37,343 nt of DNA. Origin: a virus. The position numbers were made by a program, and so were the translations under genes. Of this stretch, positions 13,408 to 21,168 are shown one piece after another; positions within the stretch are counted from its first letter, which is position 1, and every line of letters starts with the position of its first letter. Below the pieces are notes generated by a model. That model was not told where the DNA came from. It ran no database searches and saw only the letters and a list, made by a program, of their open reading frames with translations. The stretch lies in IMG/VR virus record IMGVR_UViG_3300049846_001738, positions 1 to 37,343 of that record. One strand, written 5' to 3'.

Positions 13408-13669
13408 GGGGTGGCTGCTCCGCCTTAAGACGAAGCAAGGGGTCATCGAGCTTCCACTACGTGGAACTGAGCTTGAGCTTGCTCTTATGGAGGCGGAGCA
13501 GCTTTATGCAGATGCTCGTGTTGTAACTACCGGTAAGGTTAGATGTCCGCAGTGCATACACTGGCACTTTGTAGATGGTGCGTGCAGCTTAGGTTTTCCT
13601 GAGGGAAAGCGAAGCGGAGGTAAGCACGCTAAGGACTGTGCAGCTTTTTGGTTAAACAGCGATGCTTAG
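13385..13669 (+). CDS. Small zinc-finger-like protein
   Basis: 94 residues from the ATG at 13385; upstream ATG 13355 is in frame but lies further inside the kinase gene. A beta-rich N-terminus (WLLRLKTKQGVIELPLRG, then LELALMEAEQLYADARVV) is followed by CPQCIHWHFVDGACSLGFPE and HAKDCAAFW, giving four cysteines in a C-x2-C ... C ... C pattern typical of phage zinc-binding proteins of unknown role. It is the last gene of the rightward block. Its TAG stop is interleaved with the TAA stop of the convergent gene. Confidence 0.68.
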   Translation: MVLIPQDEGWLLRLKTKQGVIELPLRGTELELALMEAEQLYADARVVTTGKVRCPQCIHWHFVDGACSLGFPEGKRSGGKHAKDCAAFWLNSDA

Positions 13670-13962
13670 ATGTCGGGGAACATCTCCCTGACCCATTCGT
13701 AGTATTCGTCGGCAGGCTCTGTTGTACTCGGCTTAGCATCCCTAAGCACTAGGTCTACCTCCATACGACGTACGCGTCCTAAGAGGTTATCTATTAGCTT
13801 ATTGTGGTGATACCAATCAACAATCAGCTTATCTACGAGTTCTGATAATTCGTCGCGACTTAGGCGTGCGGCTGTGCGGCGGTCCAGCTCCTGACGCAGT
13901 TGCGTCTGTAGATCGAGTTCCGGCACTAACCAGTGCTGTGCTTCTGACTCGTTACTAGACAT
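13666..13962 (-). CDS. Small helical protein, unknown
   Basis: 98 residues from the ATG at 13962 (MSSNESEAQHW); the frame extends upstream to 14034, but that would overlap the HNH gene by 49 bases. The protein is charged and helical: LQTQLRQELDRRTAARLSRDELSELVDKLIVDWYHHNKLIDNLLGRVRRMEVDL, probably a coiled coil. The tail YYEWVREMFPDI is aromatic and acidic. It might be a small packaging or regulatory protein since it lies next to an HNH gene, but no family is recognised. Confidence 0.6.
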   Translation of the reverse strand: MSSNESEAQHWLVPELDLQTQLRQELDRRTAARLSRDELSELVDKLIVDWYHHNKLIDNLLGRVRRMEVDLVLRDAKPSTTEPADEYYEWVREMFPDI

Positions 13963-13985
13963 GGATGCGGTACTGCTAAGCCAGC

Positions 13986-14285
13986 CTACTCGCTTATCCA
14001 CCTTTGGATTCTGCTCGCACGCTCTGCACTCCAAGTTGGACGTGCTGCGTACCAGGCGTACCAGTCCTCGCTGCCCTTACTACGGTTGCACTCACGGCAC
14101 GCTGGAACGAGATTGCTTGTAACGGTGTTGCCGCCCTTGTGTCGGGGCTTTACATGATCCAGGGTGTCAGCAGATTCACCACAATAGGCGCAGCGATGCT
14201 GCCATGCGTCAAATATCTGCTGCCTGAATCGTTGCTTTGCACTTCGTTTGGGGATGAGAGAGGAGCCATCAATCTGATGATCCAC
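13986..14285 (-). CDS. HNH endonuclease, small (zinc-binding)
   Basis: 99 residues from a GTG at 14285. CAYC (32-35), TLDHVKPRHKGG (41-52, Asp43-His44 active site), NLVPACRECNRSKG (58-71) and the last conserved Asn/Lys complete the HNH_1 fold with two CxxC zinc pairs. Compact HNH proteins like this often sit beside terminase genes and help DNA packaging; here no terminase is present within the window. It is otherwise a homing-type or restriction-type nuclease. It overlaps the upstream gene by 17 bases. Confidence 0.88.
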   Translation of the reverse strand: MDHQIDGSSLIPKRSAKQRFRQQIFDAWQHRCAYCGESADTLDHVKPRHKGGNTVTSNLVPACRECNRSKGSEDWYAWYAARPTWSAERASRIQRWISE

Positions 14286-14451
14286 GCAATTCGGGGATTG
14301 GCAGGACGTTGACCGAAAGGCCGAGGATGTGATCGTTAGACGGTGCTAGCTCGGTTAGTCGTGCCGCGAAGTCGTGGCTGACCTCTTCTGGATCCTCTTC
14401 CTCGCTCTCAACCACAATCGTGTATTCAATCTCCAGAACGTACTGTTTCAT
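14269..14451 (-). CDS. Small acidic protein, unknown
   Basis: 60 residues from an ATG at 14451 (AGCTTATGAA). It contains YVLEIEYTIVVESEEEDPEEV, an antiparallel beta pair followed by an acidic linker, then a helix and a short strand (LGLSVNVLPIP). The fold looks like a small alpha/beta protein. It may partner the HNH protein with which it overlaps. Not recognised. Confidence 0.55.
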   Translation of the reverse strand: MKQYVLEIEYTIVVESEEEDPEEVSHDFAARLTELAPSNDHILGLSVNVLPIPELRGSSD

Positions 14452-14504
14452 AAGCTGTGCAGTGTTTGCAATACCGTATCCTAACCGCTTAGCCTCTTAG
14501 CAGC

Positions 14505-15737
14505 TTAGGACTTAGGACTTACGAGCAGTGCCCAGCCTGTGTTGGCGCCGTCTGCTTCCCAGCGGCGGAGCCAGTTTTTGCGGCTGTAGGCGATGCCGGC
14601 GCCTTTGCTGTGGTTGACGTAGCCGCCGTTGATCAGGTCTGCCTCTCCGTTTGGATCGTTGTGGATAAAAGCGGCAGATGTGCAGCCGATGACGACGCTC
14701 CAGTGCCCTCCGCCTGTCGGGGCGGTGATCGGGCCTTTGTGCAGCCAGCCGACCATAACGGGCCTGCCTGCACGCAGCTCGGCCTCCAAGAAGGCAGCAT
14801 TACAGTTGGTGCGGAGTCGCGCCTCTAGGCCGAGGCTTTGCAGGGCTTTTACTTGTGCCTGTGAATCAGTTGTATCACCGAACTTAGCGCGAATCTTGTT
14901 GTAGGCGTCATCGCTACTTACTTTGCCATAGAAGCGTGCCACCATAGCGGCGCTGGAGCTGAAGCACTCGCGGTAACCGGTGCCGGAGCTGTTGTCGTTT
15001 TGCGCCTCGTAAGGGACGCGAAGTAAGATGCCCTGCTGCGGCTGCTGTTCTTGCGGCTTCGATTGCTGTGGCTTCGAGTCTTGCACCTTATCTTGCTGCA
15101 GCTGTGGAACCATGCCGCTTAGCCACAGTTCGCCTTCGGCCCTGCGGCGGCGGGCCAGTCCGGCTTCGACGGGCGTCCCAGGGTTGCGGTAGAGCAGCAT
15201 TGCTGCGGGAACAGCGGCCCAGTTCTTGTCGCGCAGGGCGGCGCTGATGGTCTCGAAGTCGGTGTGCCCGTAGAAGTCGCCGAGGTTGTAGGCGAAGCTG
15301 ACGAGGGCGGAACGCTGAGCATCGCTCATGGCGTTCCAGTTCGGGATGGCGCGGAGCTGCTGGGCGATGCGGTCCACCTCCAGGCGGAGCAGCATGTCTG
15401 CTTCGATGACGTTGATCTTGTCGCCGCGTTTGACTGGTGTGCCTGCGGAGTAGCGGGTGGTGCCGTAGCCGATTGTCCAGGGCTCGGCGCCGCTGAGAGG
15501 GTCGGGGTAGGCGCTGAGCCGGCAGCCCTCAAACTCCTTGATCAGTTGGATCGCTGGTGCGAGATCCGTTTGCTTACCGACAGTGCTCCACGTTTTGAAC
15601 CACGCCTGCTCCTTACTTAGTAGTGCAGGTGCGGCTGCGTTGAGTGCGTCTTCCAGTTCGCTTATTGCGGCTAATTGGTGGGGTAGGCCTCTGTAATACT
15701 TAAAGAGGTCGGCAAGGCGAACTGGATTGAATGTCAT
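14505..15737 (-). CDS. Two-domain endolysin: GH24 muramidase plus C39-like peptidase
   Basis: 410 residues. Residues about 60-210 are a GH24 (T4-lysozyme-type) domain: FEGCRLSAYPDPLSG followed by WTIGYGTT, with Glu70, Asp79 and Thr88 in the Glu-Asp-Thr layout, then the SALVSFAYNLG motif (143-153). A Gln/Lys/Pro linker (about 210-236) leads to a papain-like C39 domain: Gln247, Cys259 in YRECFSSSAAM, His345 in GGGHWSVVIG and Asp361 in HNDPNG. The first domain would cut the glycan backbone of host peptidoglycan; the second may cut peptide cross-links or act on proteins. No signal peptide, so a holin is expected to release it. It overlaps the upstream gene by ATGA. Confidence 0.87.
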   Translation of the reverse strand: MTFNPVRLADLFKYYRGLPHQLAAISELEDALNAAAPALLSKEQAWFKTWSTVGKQTDLAPAIQLIKEFEGCRLSAYPDPLSGAEPWTIGYGTTRYSAGTPVKRGDKINVIEADMLLRLEVDRIAQQLRAIPNWNAMSDAQRSALVSFAYNLGDFYGHTDFETISAALRDKNWAAVPAAMLLYRNPGTPVEAGLARRRRAEGELWLSGMVPQLQQDKVQDSKPQQSKPQEQQPQQGILLRVPYEAQNDNSSGTGYRECFSSSAAMVARFYGKVSSDDAYNKIRAKFGDTTDSQAQVKALQSLGLEARLRTNCNAAFLEAELRAGRPVMVGWLHKGPITAPTGGGHWSVVIGCTSAAFIHNDPNGEADLINGGYVNHSKGAGIAYSRKNWLRRWEADGANTGWALLVSPKS

Positions 15738-15994
15738 GGGCGTTGAAGATGCTGTGGAATGGCCTGGCGGTCAGCAAACGCCCCCTTGATCTCGGACCAG
15801 ATGATGGGGCTGAGCATGGCGGCCACAACGGCTAGGATCACGACCTGTGCCATGCGTGTCTCCAAGCGGCCTACGCGAGCGCCGAGAGAGCTGCGTTCGC
15901 CTTTGTCGGAGATTGCGGCATCGAGGAGCTGCTTGAGCTGACCTTCAAGCACACCTATAGCGCGGAGAATCTCACCGTGTGTTGGCTCGCCCAT
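15734..15994 (-). CDS. Coiled-coil protein with one membrane segment (holin or spanin candidate)
   Basis: 86 residues from the ATG at 15994. A GTG ten codons upstream is in frame but would overlap the preceding gene. Residues about 5-50 form a helix with heptad character (ILRAIGVLEGQLKQLL, ARVGRLETRM), followed by one hydrophobic segment VVILAVVAAMLSPIIW (about 53-68) and a short polar tail. The layout resembles XhlA-type holin-associated proteins. It sits directly before the endolysin with an ATGA overlap, so it probably belongs to the lysis group. Function not proved. Confidence 0.6.
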   Translation of the reverse strand: MGEPTHGEILRAIGVLEGQLKQLLDAAISDKGERSSLGARVGRLETRMAQVVILAVVAAMLSPIIWSEIKGAFADRQAIPQHLQRP

Positions 15995-15998
15995 TGTT

Positions 15999-16151
15999 TC
16001 AGCGCCTGCGAGAGGCAATGCCACGCATTGCTGAGAGGATCAGCTGGACCCAGCCATTGGCGCGAACGCCGGGCACAAGGCTCAGGATCTCGGAACCGGC
16101 CAGCAGACTGGCAACAATGGTCGTGACCGATTCGGGTGTAGGGGCAGCCAT
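15999..16151 (-). CDS. Tiny hydrophobic protein (50 aa), lysis-cassette or virion-associated
   Basis: 50 residues from an ATG at 16151, five bases before the next start. It reads as one amphipathic or hydrophobic helix (VTTIVASLLAGSEILSLVPG), then a turn and a second hydrophobic helix (WVQLILSAMRGIA) with a basic end RRR. The SEILSLVPGVRANGWVQLIL pattern is one I associate with small cyanophage proteins. Two short hydrophobic helices beside an endolysin make it a pinholin-like candidate; that role is inference. Confidence 0.6.
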   Translation of the reverse strand: MAAPTPESVTTIVASLLAGSEILSLVPGVRANGWVQLILSAMRGIASRRR

Positions 16152-16237
16152 ACGGAAGGCGTGTCTTGTCTCCAGACTAAACCGGGTGGCACGTAACTTC
16201 TAGGTACATCGCCTGCTCTACCAAGCGCTAAGCACTA

Positions 16238-16372
16238 CTACTTACCCTGGCCGCGCGACTTCTTGCGGCCGTGGTTGGGCAGGCTGTGCTGCCCTTGCCC
16301 TTGGCGGGTGCGCTTGGGCTTGCCTGACTTGTGCTCAACGCGTCCCAGTGCAGTTTTGGATTTAGCGGCCAT
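16238..16372 (-). CDS. Basic 44-aa cyanophage-type protein
   Basis: 44 residues from an ATG at 16372, which overlaps the stop of the upstream 26-aa gene by one base. The peptide starts KSKTALGRVEHKSGKPKR and goes on TRQGQGQHSLPNH, ending SRGQGK. The KTALG, KRTRQG and RGQGK blocks match, as far as I recall, a short highly basic protein common in many cyanophages. About one third of residues are Lys/Arg/His, so it should bind nucleic acid, possibly as an internal virion protein. Good support for a cyanobacterial host. Confidence 0.82.
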   Translation of the reverse strand: MAAKSKTALGRVEHKSGKPKRTRQGQGQHSLPNHGRKKSRGQGK

Positions 16373-16452
16373 CAGTCATCAGTGCGTGGGTTGATTGCTA
16401 AGAGGCAGTAGCCCATTAGCAGTAGTGCCGATAGAAGAAAGGCTGCAATCAT
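16372..16452 (-). CDS. Micro membrane peptide (26 aa)
   Basis: 26 codons from an ATG at 16452. It encodes one transmembrane helix AAFLLSALLLMGYCLLA with a polar end INPRTDD, and its stop overlaps the next ATG (TGATG). It starts two bases after the previous gene's stop. The exact junctions on both sides and the clean hydrophobic helix argue for a translated gene. Possible holin-like or membrane-modulating role; otherwise unknown. Confidence 0.5.
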   Translation of the reverse strand: MIAAFLLSALLLMGYCLLAINPRTDD

Positions 16453-16454
16453 AC

Positions 16455-16925
16455 CTATGCGCCTGCATTGGAAACAGGCTTAACAGGCCATGCACTGTAT
16501 GTGCCGCTGGTTACGTATGAGGCCAACTTAGCTGTGTCTTGCGTGGAAGTAATAGACTTAATTTTTTCGCTAGCAGTTACGCGAATCTGCTGGCGCCACG
16601 CCTTGATGTCTGCTGGCACTTGCGTTCCATCATCTACTTCTCGGATTATCATCCAATCTGTGTCACCAAGCAGCGAGCTGGCGTTGCGCCTTACGTGAGC
16701 CACGTATTCTTCCACCAACTGAGTGTGATCCTTGGGATCGTTAGGGGCCCAGTAAAAACGCTGGTCGTACCAGTCAGGTTCCGCTAGCGGACCAGTGATA
16801 CCAAGCGCCTTCCGATCCTCTGCGGTGGAAAACAGCAGCCAGTTGTCTGGATACTGGACTTCACCCAAGGTGAACGCCATGTCGGTGGAGACGGTACGAC
16901 CATCGGGGAGCTGGTAGCTGGCCAT
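16455..16925 (-). CDS. Tail fibre assembly chaperone (APC-like)
   Basis: 156 residues from an ATG at 16925. The N-terminal half is fibre-end-like (YQLPDGRTVS then FTLGEVQYPDNWLLFST). The C-terminal half, LLGDTDWMIIREVDDGT then VPADIKAWRQQIRVTAS, matches the phage tail assembly chaperone family that follows fibre genes (DTDW, IRE and W-R-Q-x-[IL]-R elements). It probably helps fold or cap the fibre encoded just upstream at 16932-21154. It is the last structural gene before the small lysis-side genes. Confidence 0.78.
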   Translation of the reverse strand: MASYQLPDGRTVSTDMAFTLGEVQYPDNWLLFSTAEDRKALGITGPLAEPDWYDQRFYWAPNDPKDHTQLVEEYVAHVRRNASSLLGDTDWMIIREVDDGTQVPADIKAWRQQIRVTASEKIKSITSTQDTAKLASYVTSGTYSAWPVKPVSNAGA

Positions 16926-16931
16926 GTTGCC

Positions 16932-18545
16932 TCAGGGGTTGAGTTGAGCGCGTGCGTACTTGAATGGATTACCAGTTGTGGTAACAGAGTATGTGTTGTT
17001 ACCGCTGGCGTTGTGCGTCAAGCTACTTGTGCGCAGCTTGAATCCACTAGCTAGTTTATCGGCGTGAGTGCCGAAAGTGACGGCATTGCCATTGATTGTC
17101 ATCGCTGTAGGTGTGCCATTAAGCCAGACACATGGTCCATTAGCGTTTGCATTGCCTGTAAATGTACCGTTTGTTGTGATGCTTCCCGCATCTAGGTTGG
17201 TATCGCATAGCGCCTTGTAGCCGCTTGGAGCAGTATAGGCAAAGGGGCGTTGCCCGAAATTGACAGTCGCAGTAGAACTGGTGCCACCATCCGATACATA
17301 GAACATATAGGAGCTGGCTACTCCTATTGTCTGCGTTGTGACGATGACGTTGTTCTTTCTGATGACAACTGATCTGGTATCTACGTCGATGGCTACGGAG
17401 ATAATATTATTTACCGCTGCGCCGCCAACGGTAGCTACCGTGGATCCATTTACATATACGCGGCCATCAAGGACGTAATAGGTTACGCCTGGCGTGCCAG
17501 CAGTTTGCCATGGGCGCGTTGTTGCGTTATGCGCTGAAGTGCATACGCCGAACATCTGAGTAGTACCGCTAACGACTGTAAATTCTGCATACCATTTACC
17601 TGTTGACATGTGATGGGTAGATCCAATCCAGCCAGTGGCTGTTGTACAGTCAAGCCCACCATTTGTCGTCGATGCTAGGTAAGTGTGCAGCGGATTAAGT
17701 CCCGCGTAATTTCCTCTGACTTCGCCGCCAACTCCAGTATCTGTACCGTAGCTGGTGGGATTGTCTACATGGCTGTCATTGCCGGCACCGGCTGTAACAC
17801 TGAGATTTACGGGTGTCCAGTTGTTGGTTCCAGCCTGGTCCTTGCCGAGTGTTACAGCTGTCGCGGCCGAGTTGTCGCTGAAATTCAACTTATACCCATT
17901 GGTGCCATAGGTGCCGCTGTAAGGGATCGGCTGCCATTCGCCATAGGCGTCCGTAGCGCCAAAGCTAGTAGGTAGCAAAGCTTGACCGTCTACGAAGTTG
18001 ATTTCTGCAAGTTGGGCGTCCAGCAGATATGTACCGTCCCATACATAACGACAGAGGTTATGGGCTACTGTATTGTTTACGCTGTACTGAGTGCTAATAG
18101 GCGGATATGTACCTGATACGCTAAGTCTACTGTTGTTTACATAGAGCTGGATTCTATCGGATGCTGTTGCGCTATCTGTATCTAGAGAAACAAGTATGTG
18201 GTACCAAGAGGTTGCGTCTCTCAAGAATGTTGTAGACGTAACTTCAGTGGCTGATCCAGTTGCGTGCCAACACTTAAACCATAGGCGTCCTGACGAAATA
18301 AATAATGTCGCTAGTCCTGTTGGGTCTCCTGATGTGCTAAGCGGACCGGCTGAAAAAATAACTTGAACACTAGACACGTCAAATACCTTTATCCATCCAC
18401 TCCATGTCCACTTCTTCCTATTGCCAGCAACGCTTGGCGTCCTGATCAAATGGGCCGAATCTGTAGCGTTGAAACGCAGGCTTCTGCTGACTTGATACGT
18501 CAGTCCTTTGGAGAAAAGGAGCGGATTAGAGCTGCCAGGGATCAT
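16932..18545 (-). CDS. LamG/SPRY-like receptor-binding tail protein
   Basis: 537 residues. Residues about 20-200 form a concanavalin-like (LamG) jelly roll: SLRFNATDSAHLIRTPS, WTWSGWIKV, WYHILVSLDTD, IQLYVNNSRL and AQLAEINFVDG. Residues about 280-440 resemble an SPRY domain (GKWYAEFTV then YVLDGRVYVNG and SVAIDVDTRSVVI). Such LamG-SPRY proteins are frequent in marine phages and bind host-surface sugars. Its start overlaps the fibre's stop by ATGA, so the two are made together and probably sit together at the tail tip. No peptidase or lyase residues are visible. Confidence 0.78.
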   Translation of the reverse strand: MIPGSSNPLLFSKGLTYQVSRSLRFNATDSAHLIRTPSVAGNRKKWTWSGWIKVFDVSSVQVIFSAGPLSTSGDPTGLATLFISSGRLWFKCWHATGSATEVTSTTFLRDATSWYHILVSLDTDSATASDRIQLYVNNSRLSVSGTYPPISTQYSVNNTVAHNLCRYVWDGTYLLDAQLAEINFVDGQALLPTSFGATDAYGEWQPIPYSGTYGTNGYKLNFSDNSAATAVTLGKDQAGTNNWTPVNLSVTAGAGNDSHVDNPTSYGTDTGVGGEVRGNYAGLNPLHTYLASTTNGGLDCTTATGWIGSTHHMSTGKWYAEFTVVSGTTQMFGVCTSAHNATTRPWQTAGTPGVTYYVLDGRVYVNGSTVATVGGAAVNNIISVAIDVDTRSVVIRKNNVIVTTQTIGVASSYMFYVSDGGTSSTATVNFGQRPFAYTAPSGYKALCDTNLDAGSITTNGTFTGNANANGPCVWLNGTPTAMTINGNAVTFGTHADKLASGFKLRTSSLTHNASGNNTYSVTTTGNPFKYARAQLNP

Positions 18546-21154
18546 GCTACGTTCACAAGAAGTTGAGCGGTGATGCGCGTGGCTGATTCCACGTAATAGA
18601 CCAGTGTAGACACGCTGCTAAGACCGGTGCTCATAGTTGGTGTGCCACCAGAGAATTTCCAGGCCGTGCCATAAGCAACAGTATATGCAGTTGTGGCGTT
18701 CTGCGTAATTACGATCGCTCCACTTTGGCCTGCAGTAAGATTAGTTGGGTTTGCCAGCGTTACTGCTGATCCCAGTGTGAGGCTGAAGTTGTTGGCTACA
18801 GCAAAGTCTGGTGTGACAGTAGCTGCACTCGTCAGAGCACTTACCGTGCCACGCTGAGCGGCGGTGAAGGTCTGTGCGGTTGCGAGTGCGGCGTAGCCAG
18901 TGATGGTTTGTCCAGCGGCGAATGTGATCGCGCCTGTCATCGTGCCACCCGCCTTGGGTAGCGCCGCGTTGGCTAGGTCGTAGGCGGTTTTGACGGCAGC
19001 AGGCGTTGCAGCGGTCGAAGTACTGGTACTGGCAACGCTATCGGTAAGTTGCAGTTTACCTGCTGTTGTTGTCGAGCCAGCAACGACTGATGTGACACCA
19101 GCATTAGTGATTGTTACATCACCGGTTGGAATGACAGCGGTGGCGACGTTGCTTACGTTGCCGACCAGAATGGAGCCGCTATTGAGTGGCGCGAGCTTGC
19201 TAAATGCGATGGCAGCGCTTGTGCTGATGTCGGCATTTACGACTACGCCTGCCGCGATACCGACTACGCCTGCGTTGCTGATTGTAATATCGCCGCTTAC
19301 AGCAACGGCAGTCGGTACATTGGCTGCACTACCGACGATAATGTTGCCACTGGTCAGTGAGGCCAGCTTGCTAAGTGCAATGCTGCCGGCCAGCATTGTG
19401 TTGGTGACGGTGCCGGTGTCGCCAGTTGTGATGACCGTGCCACTCCGATCCGGCAGCGTGATCGTGCGATCTGCTGTGGTTGGATCGGTGGCGGCGATGT
19501 ATGTCTGGAATGCGTTGGTTGTTGCACCCTCGAATGCCAATGCACCGGTCGGGCCGATCAGTACCTCGCCTGTAATGGTGCCGCCTGCTAGAGCAAGTTT
19601 TTCAGTGTCAAGCTCGGTTATCGCGGCCTGAACATTACTGGCCGTTATGTTGCCGGCAGGCGTAAACGTAATGCCGCTGGCCTGTGCAACGCCAGCAACG
19701 GTGGTGGATACCTTGACAAGTTGCCATGCCGTGCCATTTGACAGGATCATGTCAGGCGCAGCTAGCGCACCGGCTGGAGCGTTGCCACTTGTGATTGTTC
19801 CGTTGACAGTTACAACAACGTAATATCGGTTGTTGTTAGCCGATGCAGCCGGCAGTGCGCCGCCTACTGTCAGGCCGAGTGCAGCGCCGGCTGCTGTTAC
19901 GGATGCAACCTGCCCGACACCACCACCGAGGCTGGCGTTAAACGTACCAGCGAAGACGATCTCGCCGCTTGTAATCGTAATCGGCTGCCAAGCATTGCTA
20001 TCCCAGAGGTACAGATCGCCGTTGATCCTGTCGAAGAAGTATTGGCCGGTGAACTCCGCCACCGGAAATATCGTGATGCCAGATGTGCTGCCTGGTCCGC
20101 CAAATTGAGTGACGCTGCTGTTGGCCAGCTTGGCGCCAGTTACAGCGTCATTGGCGATGCGGTCTGTTGGCAGTTGGCCGCTGGTCAGGATCGACGCATC
20201 GAGGTTGGGGATGTCGGCGGCCTGCAGGCTGCTGCCGGTTGTGACATGCCCCTGCGCATCAATCGTGACTTTGGGATAGGTGCCGGCTGTTGCTGCGTTG
20301 CTGTGGTTCAGCTGGCCATCGGTGCTGACACTAAGGCCCGTGCCTGGATAGCTCGCACCGATGGAGCCGGCCGCTGCGATCGGCAGGTCGCCTGAGGTGA
20401 TCAGCCTGCCGCCGGTTACCAGGCCATTGGCGTCGTAGCGGACAAGGTGATAGACGGAGGAGTTGGCGGCAACGGTGTTGTTGATCTGCAACTGATCGCC
20501 GCTCATCGTGAGGCCATTGCCGTTTACACGCACGGCGCCTTTCGCGGCGGTTGTGGCAGTCGGTAGATCCGCTCCTGTGATCAGCCGGTAGGACACCGCT
20601 CCAGCGGCGCCCGCCGGGCCCGCAAGGAACTGCGCAGCCTCGGTTGTGTTGTCCAGCGTGGTGGTAATTGTGGCAGTAGTGCCCGACTGCACCACGTTGA
20701 CGTTTATGATACTTGTGGTGTCTCCAACAACTGCACTGATAGATCCGGCAGCCTTGATTGACTGCCATGCCGAACCGTTCCAGGCATAGGTGGCAAGGGT
20801 TGCAATATCAACTGCGAGCTGGCCGATAAATGCACCGCTGGCCGGTAGTGCTGCAACAAATTGAACGGTTGACGAGTCTGCTAGCTTAGCGGCCGTGACT
20901 GCGTCATTGGCTAACTGGGTTTCGGTAATGCTACCACTTATTAACGCTGCACTCGGTATAGAGTTATTATTAAAGATGATCTTGCCACTTGGAATTGTAC
21001 TATCCGCAAGCAGCGTAACTGCGTAGCCAAGAAAGTCGGTAACGGTAATCTTTTTCGTTTCGCTGGCCGATAGATCGACGATCGGCAGTAGATCACCGAT
21101 GGCCAGGTCAGCACCGGCTAAGGCTGCTAGTTCTGAAATCCTTAGGTCGGCCAT
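18542..21154 (-). CDS. Tail fibre protein with repeated beta-rich modules
   Basis: 870 residues from an ATG at 21154. The N-terminus (LRISELAALAGADLAIGDLLPIVD) resembles the attachment domain of many phage fibres. The body has repeated modules: GSAANVPTAVAVSGDITISN near 630 and GNVSNVATAVIPTGDVTITN near 680, plus several TNTMLAGSIALSKL-type repeats. It ends with LPKAGGTMTGAITFAAG and a beta tail of the trimeric-fibre type. It is Ala/Thr/Gly/Ser-rich with no cysteine, typical for fibres. It binds the host with the LamG protein encoded next. Confidence 0.9.
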   Translation of the reverse strand: MADLRISELAALAGADLAIGDLLPIVDLSASETKKITVTDFLGYAVTLLADSTIPSGKIIFNNNSIPSAALISGSITETQLANDAVTAAKLADSSTVQFVAALPASGAFIGQLAVDIATLATYAWNGSAWQSIKAAGSISAVVGDTTSIINVNVVQSGTTATITTTLDNTTEAAQFLAGPAGAAGAVSYRLITGADLPTATTAAKGAVRVNGNGLTMSGDQLQINNTVAANSSVYHLVRYDANGLVTGGRLITSGDLPIAAAGSIGASYPGTGLSVSTDGQLNHSNAATAGTYPKVTIDAQGHVTTGSSLQAADIPNLDASILTSGQLPTDRIANDAVTGAKLANSSVTQFGGPGSTSGITIFPVAEFTGQYFFDRINGDLYLWDSNAWQPITITSGEIVFAGTFNASLGGGVGQVASVTAAGAALGLTVGGALPAASANNNRYYVVVTVNGTITSGNAPAGALAAPDMILSNGTAWQLVKVSTTVAGVAQASGITFTPAGNITASNVQAAITELDTEKLALAGGTITGEVLIGPTGALAFEGATTNAFQTYIAATDPTTADRTITLPDRSGTVITTGDTGTVTNTMLAGSIALSKLASLTSGNIIVGSAANVPTAVAVSGDITISNAGVVGIAAGVVVNADISTSAAIAFSKLAPLNSGSILVGNVSNVATAVIPTGDVTITNAGVTSVVAGSTTTAGKLQLTDSVASTSTSTAATPAAVKTAYDLANAALPKAGGTMTGAITFAAGQTITGYAALATAQTFTAAQRGTVSALTSAATVTPDFAVANNFSLTLGSAVTLANPTNLTAGQSGAIVITQNATTAYTVAYGTAWKFSGGTPTMSTGLSSVSTLVYYVESATRITAQLLVNVA

Positions 21155-21168
21155 GTCACCCCGGCGTG

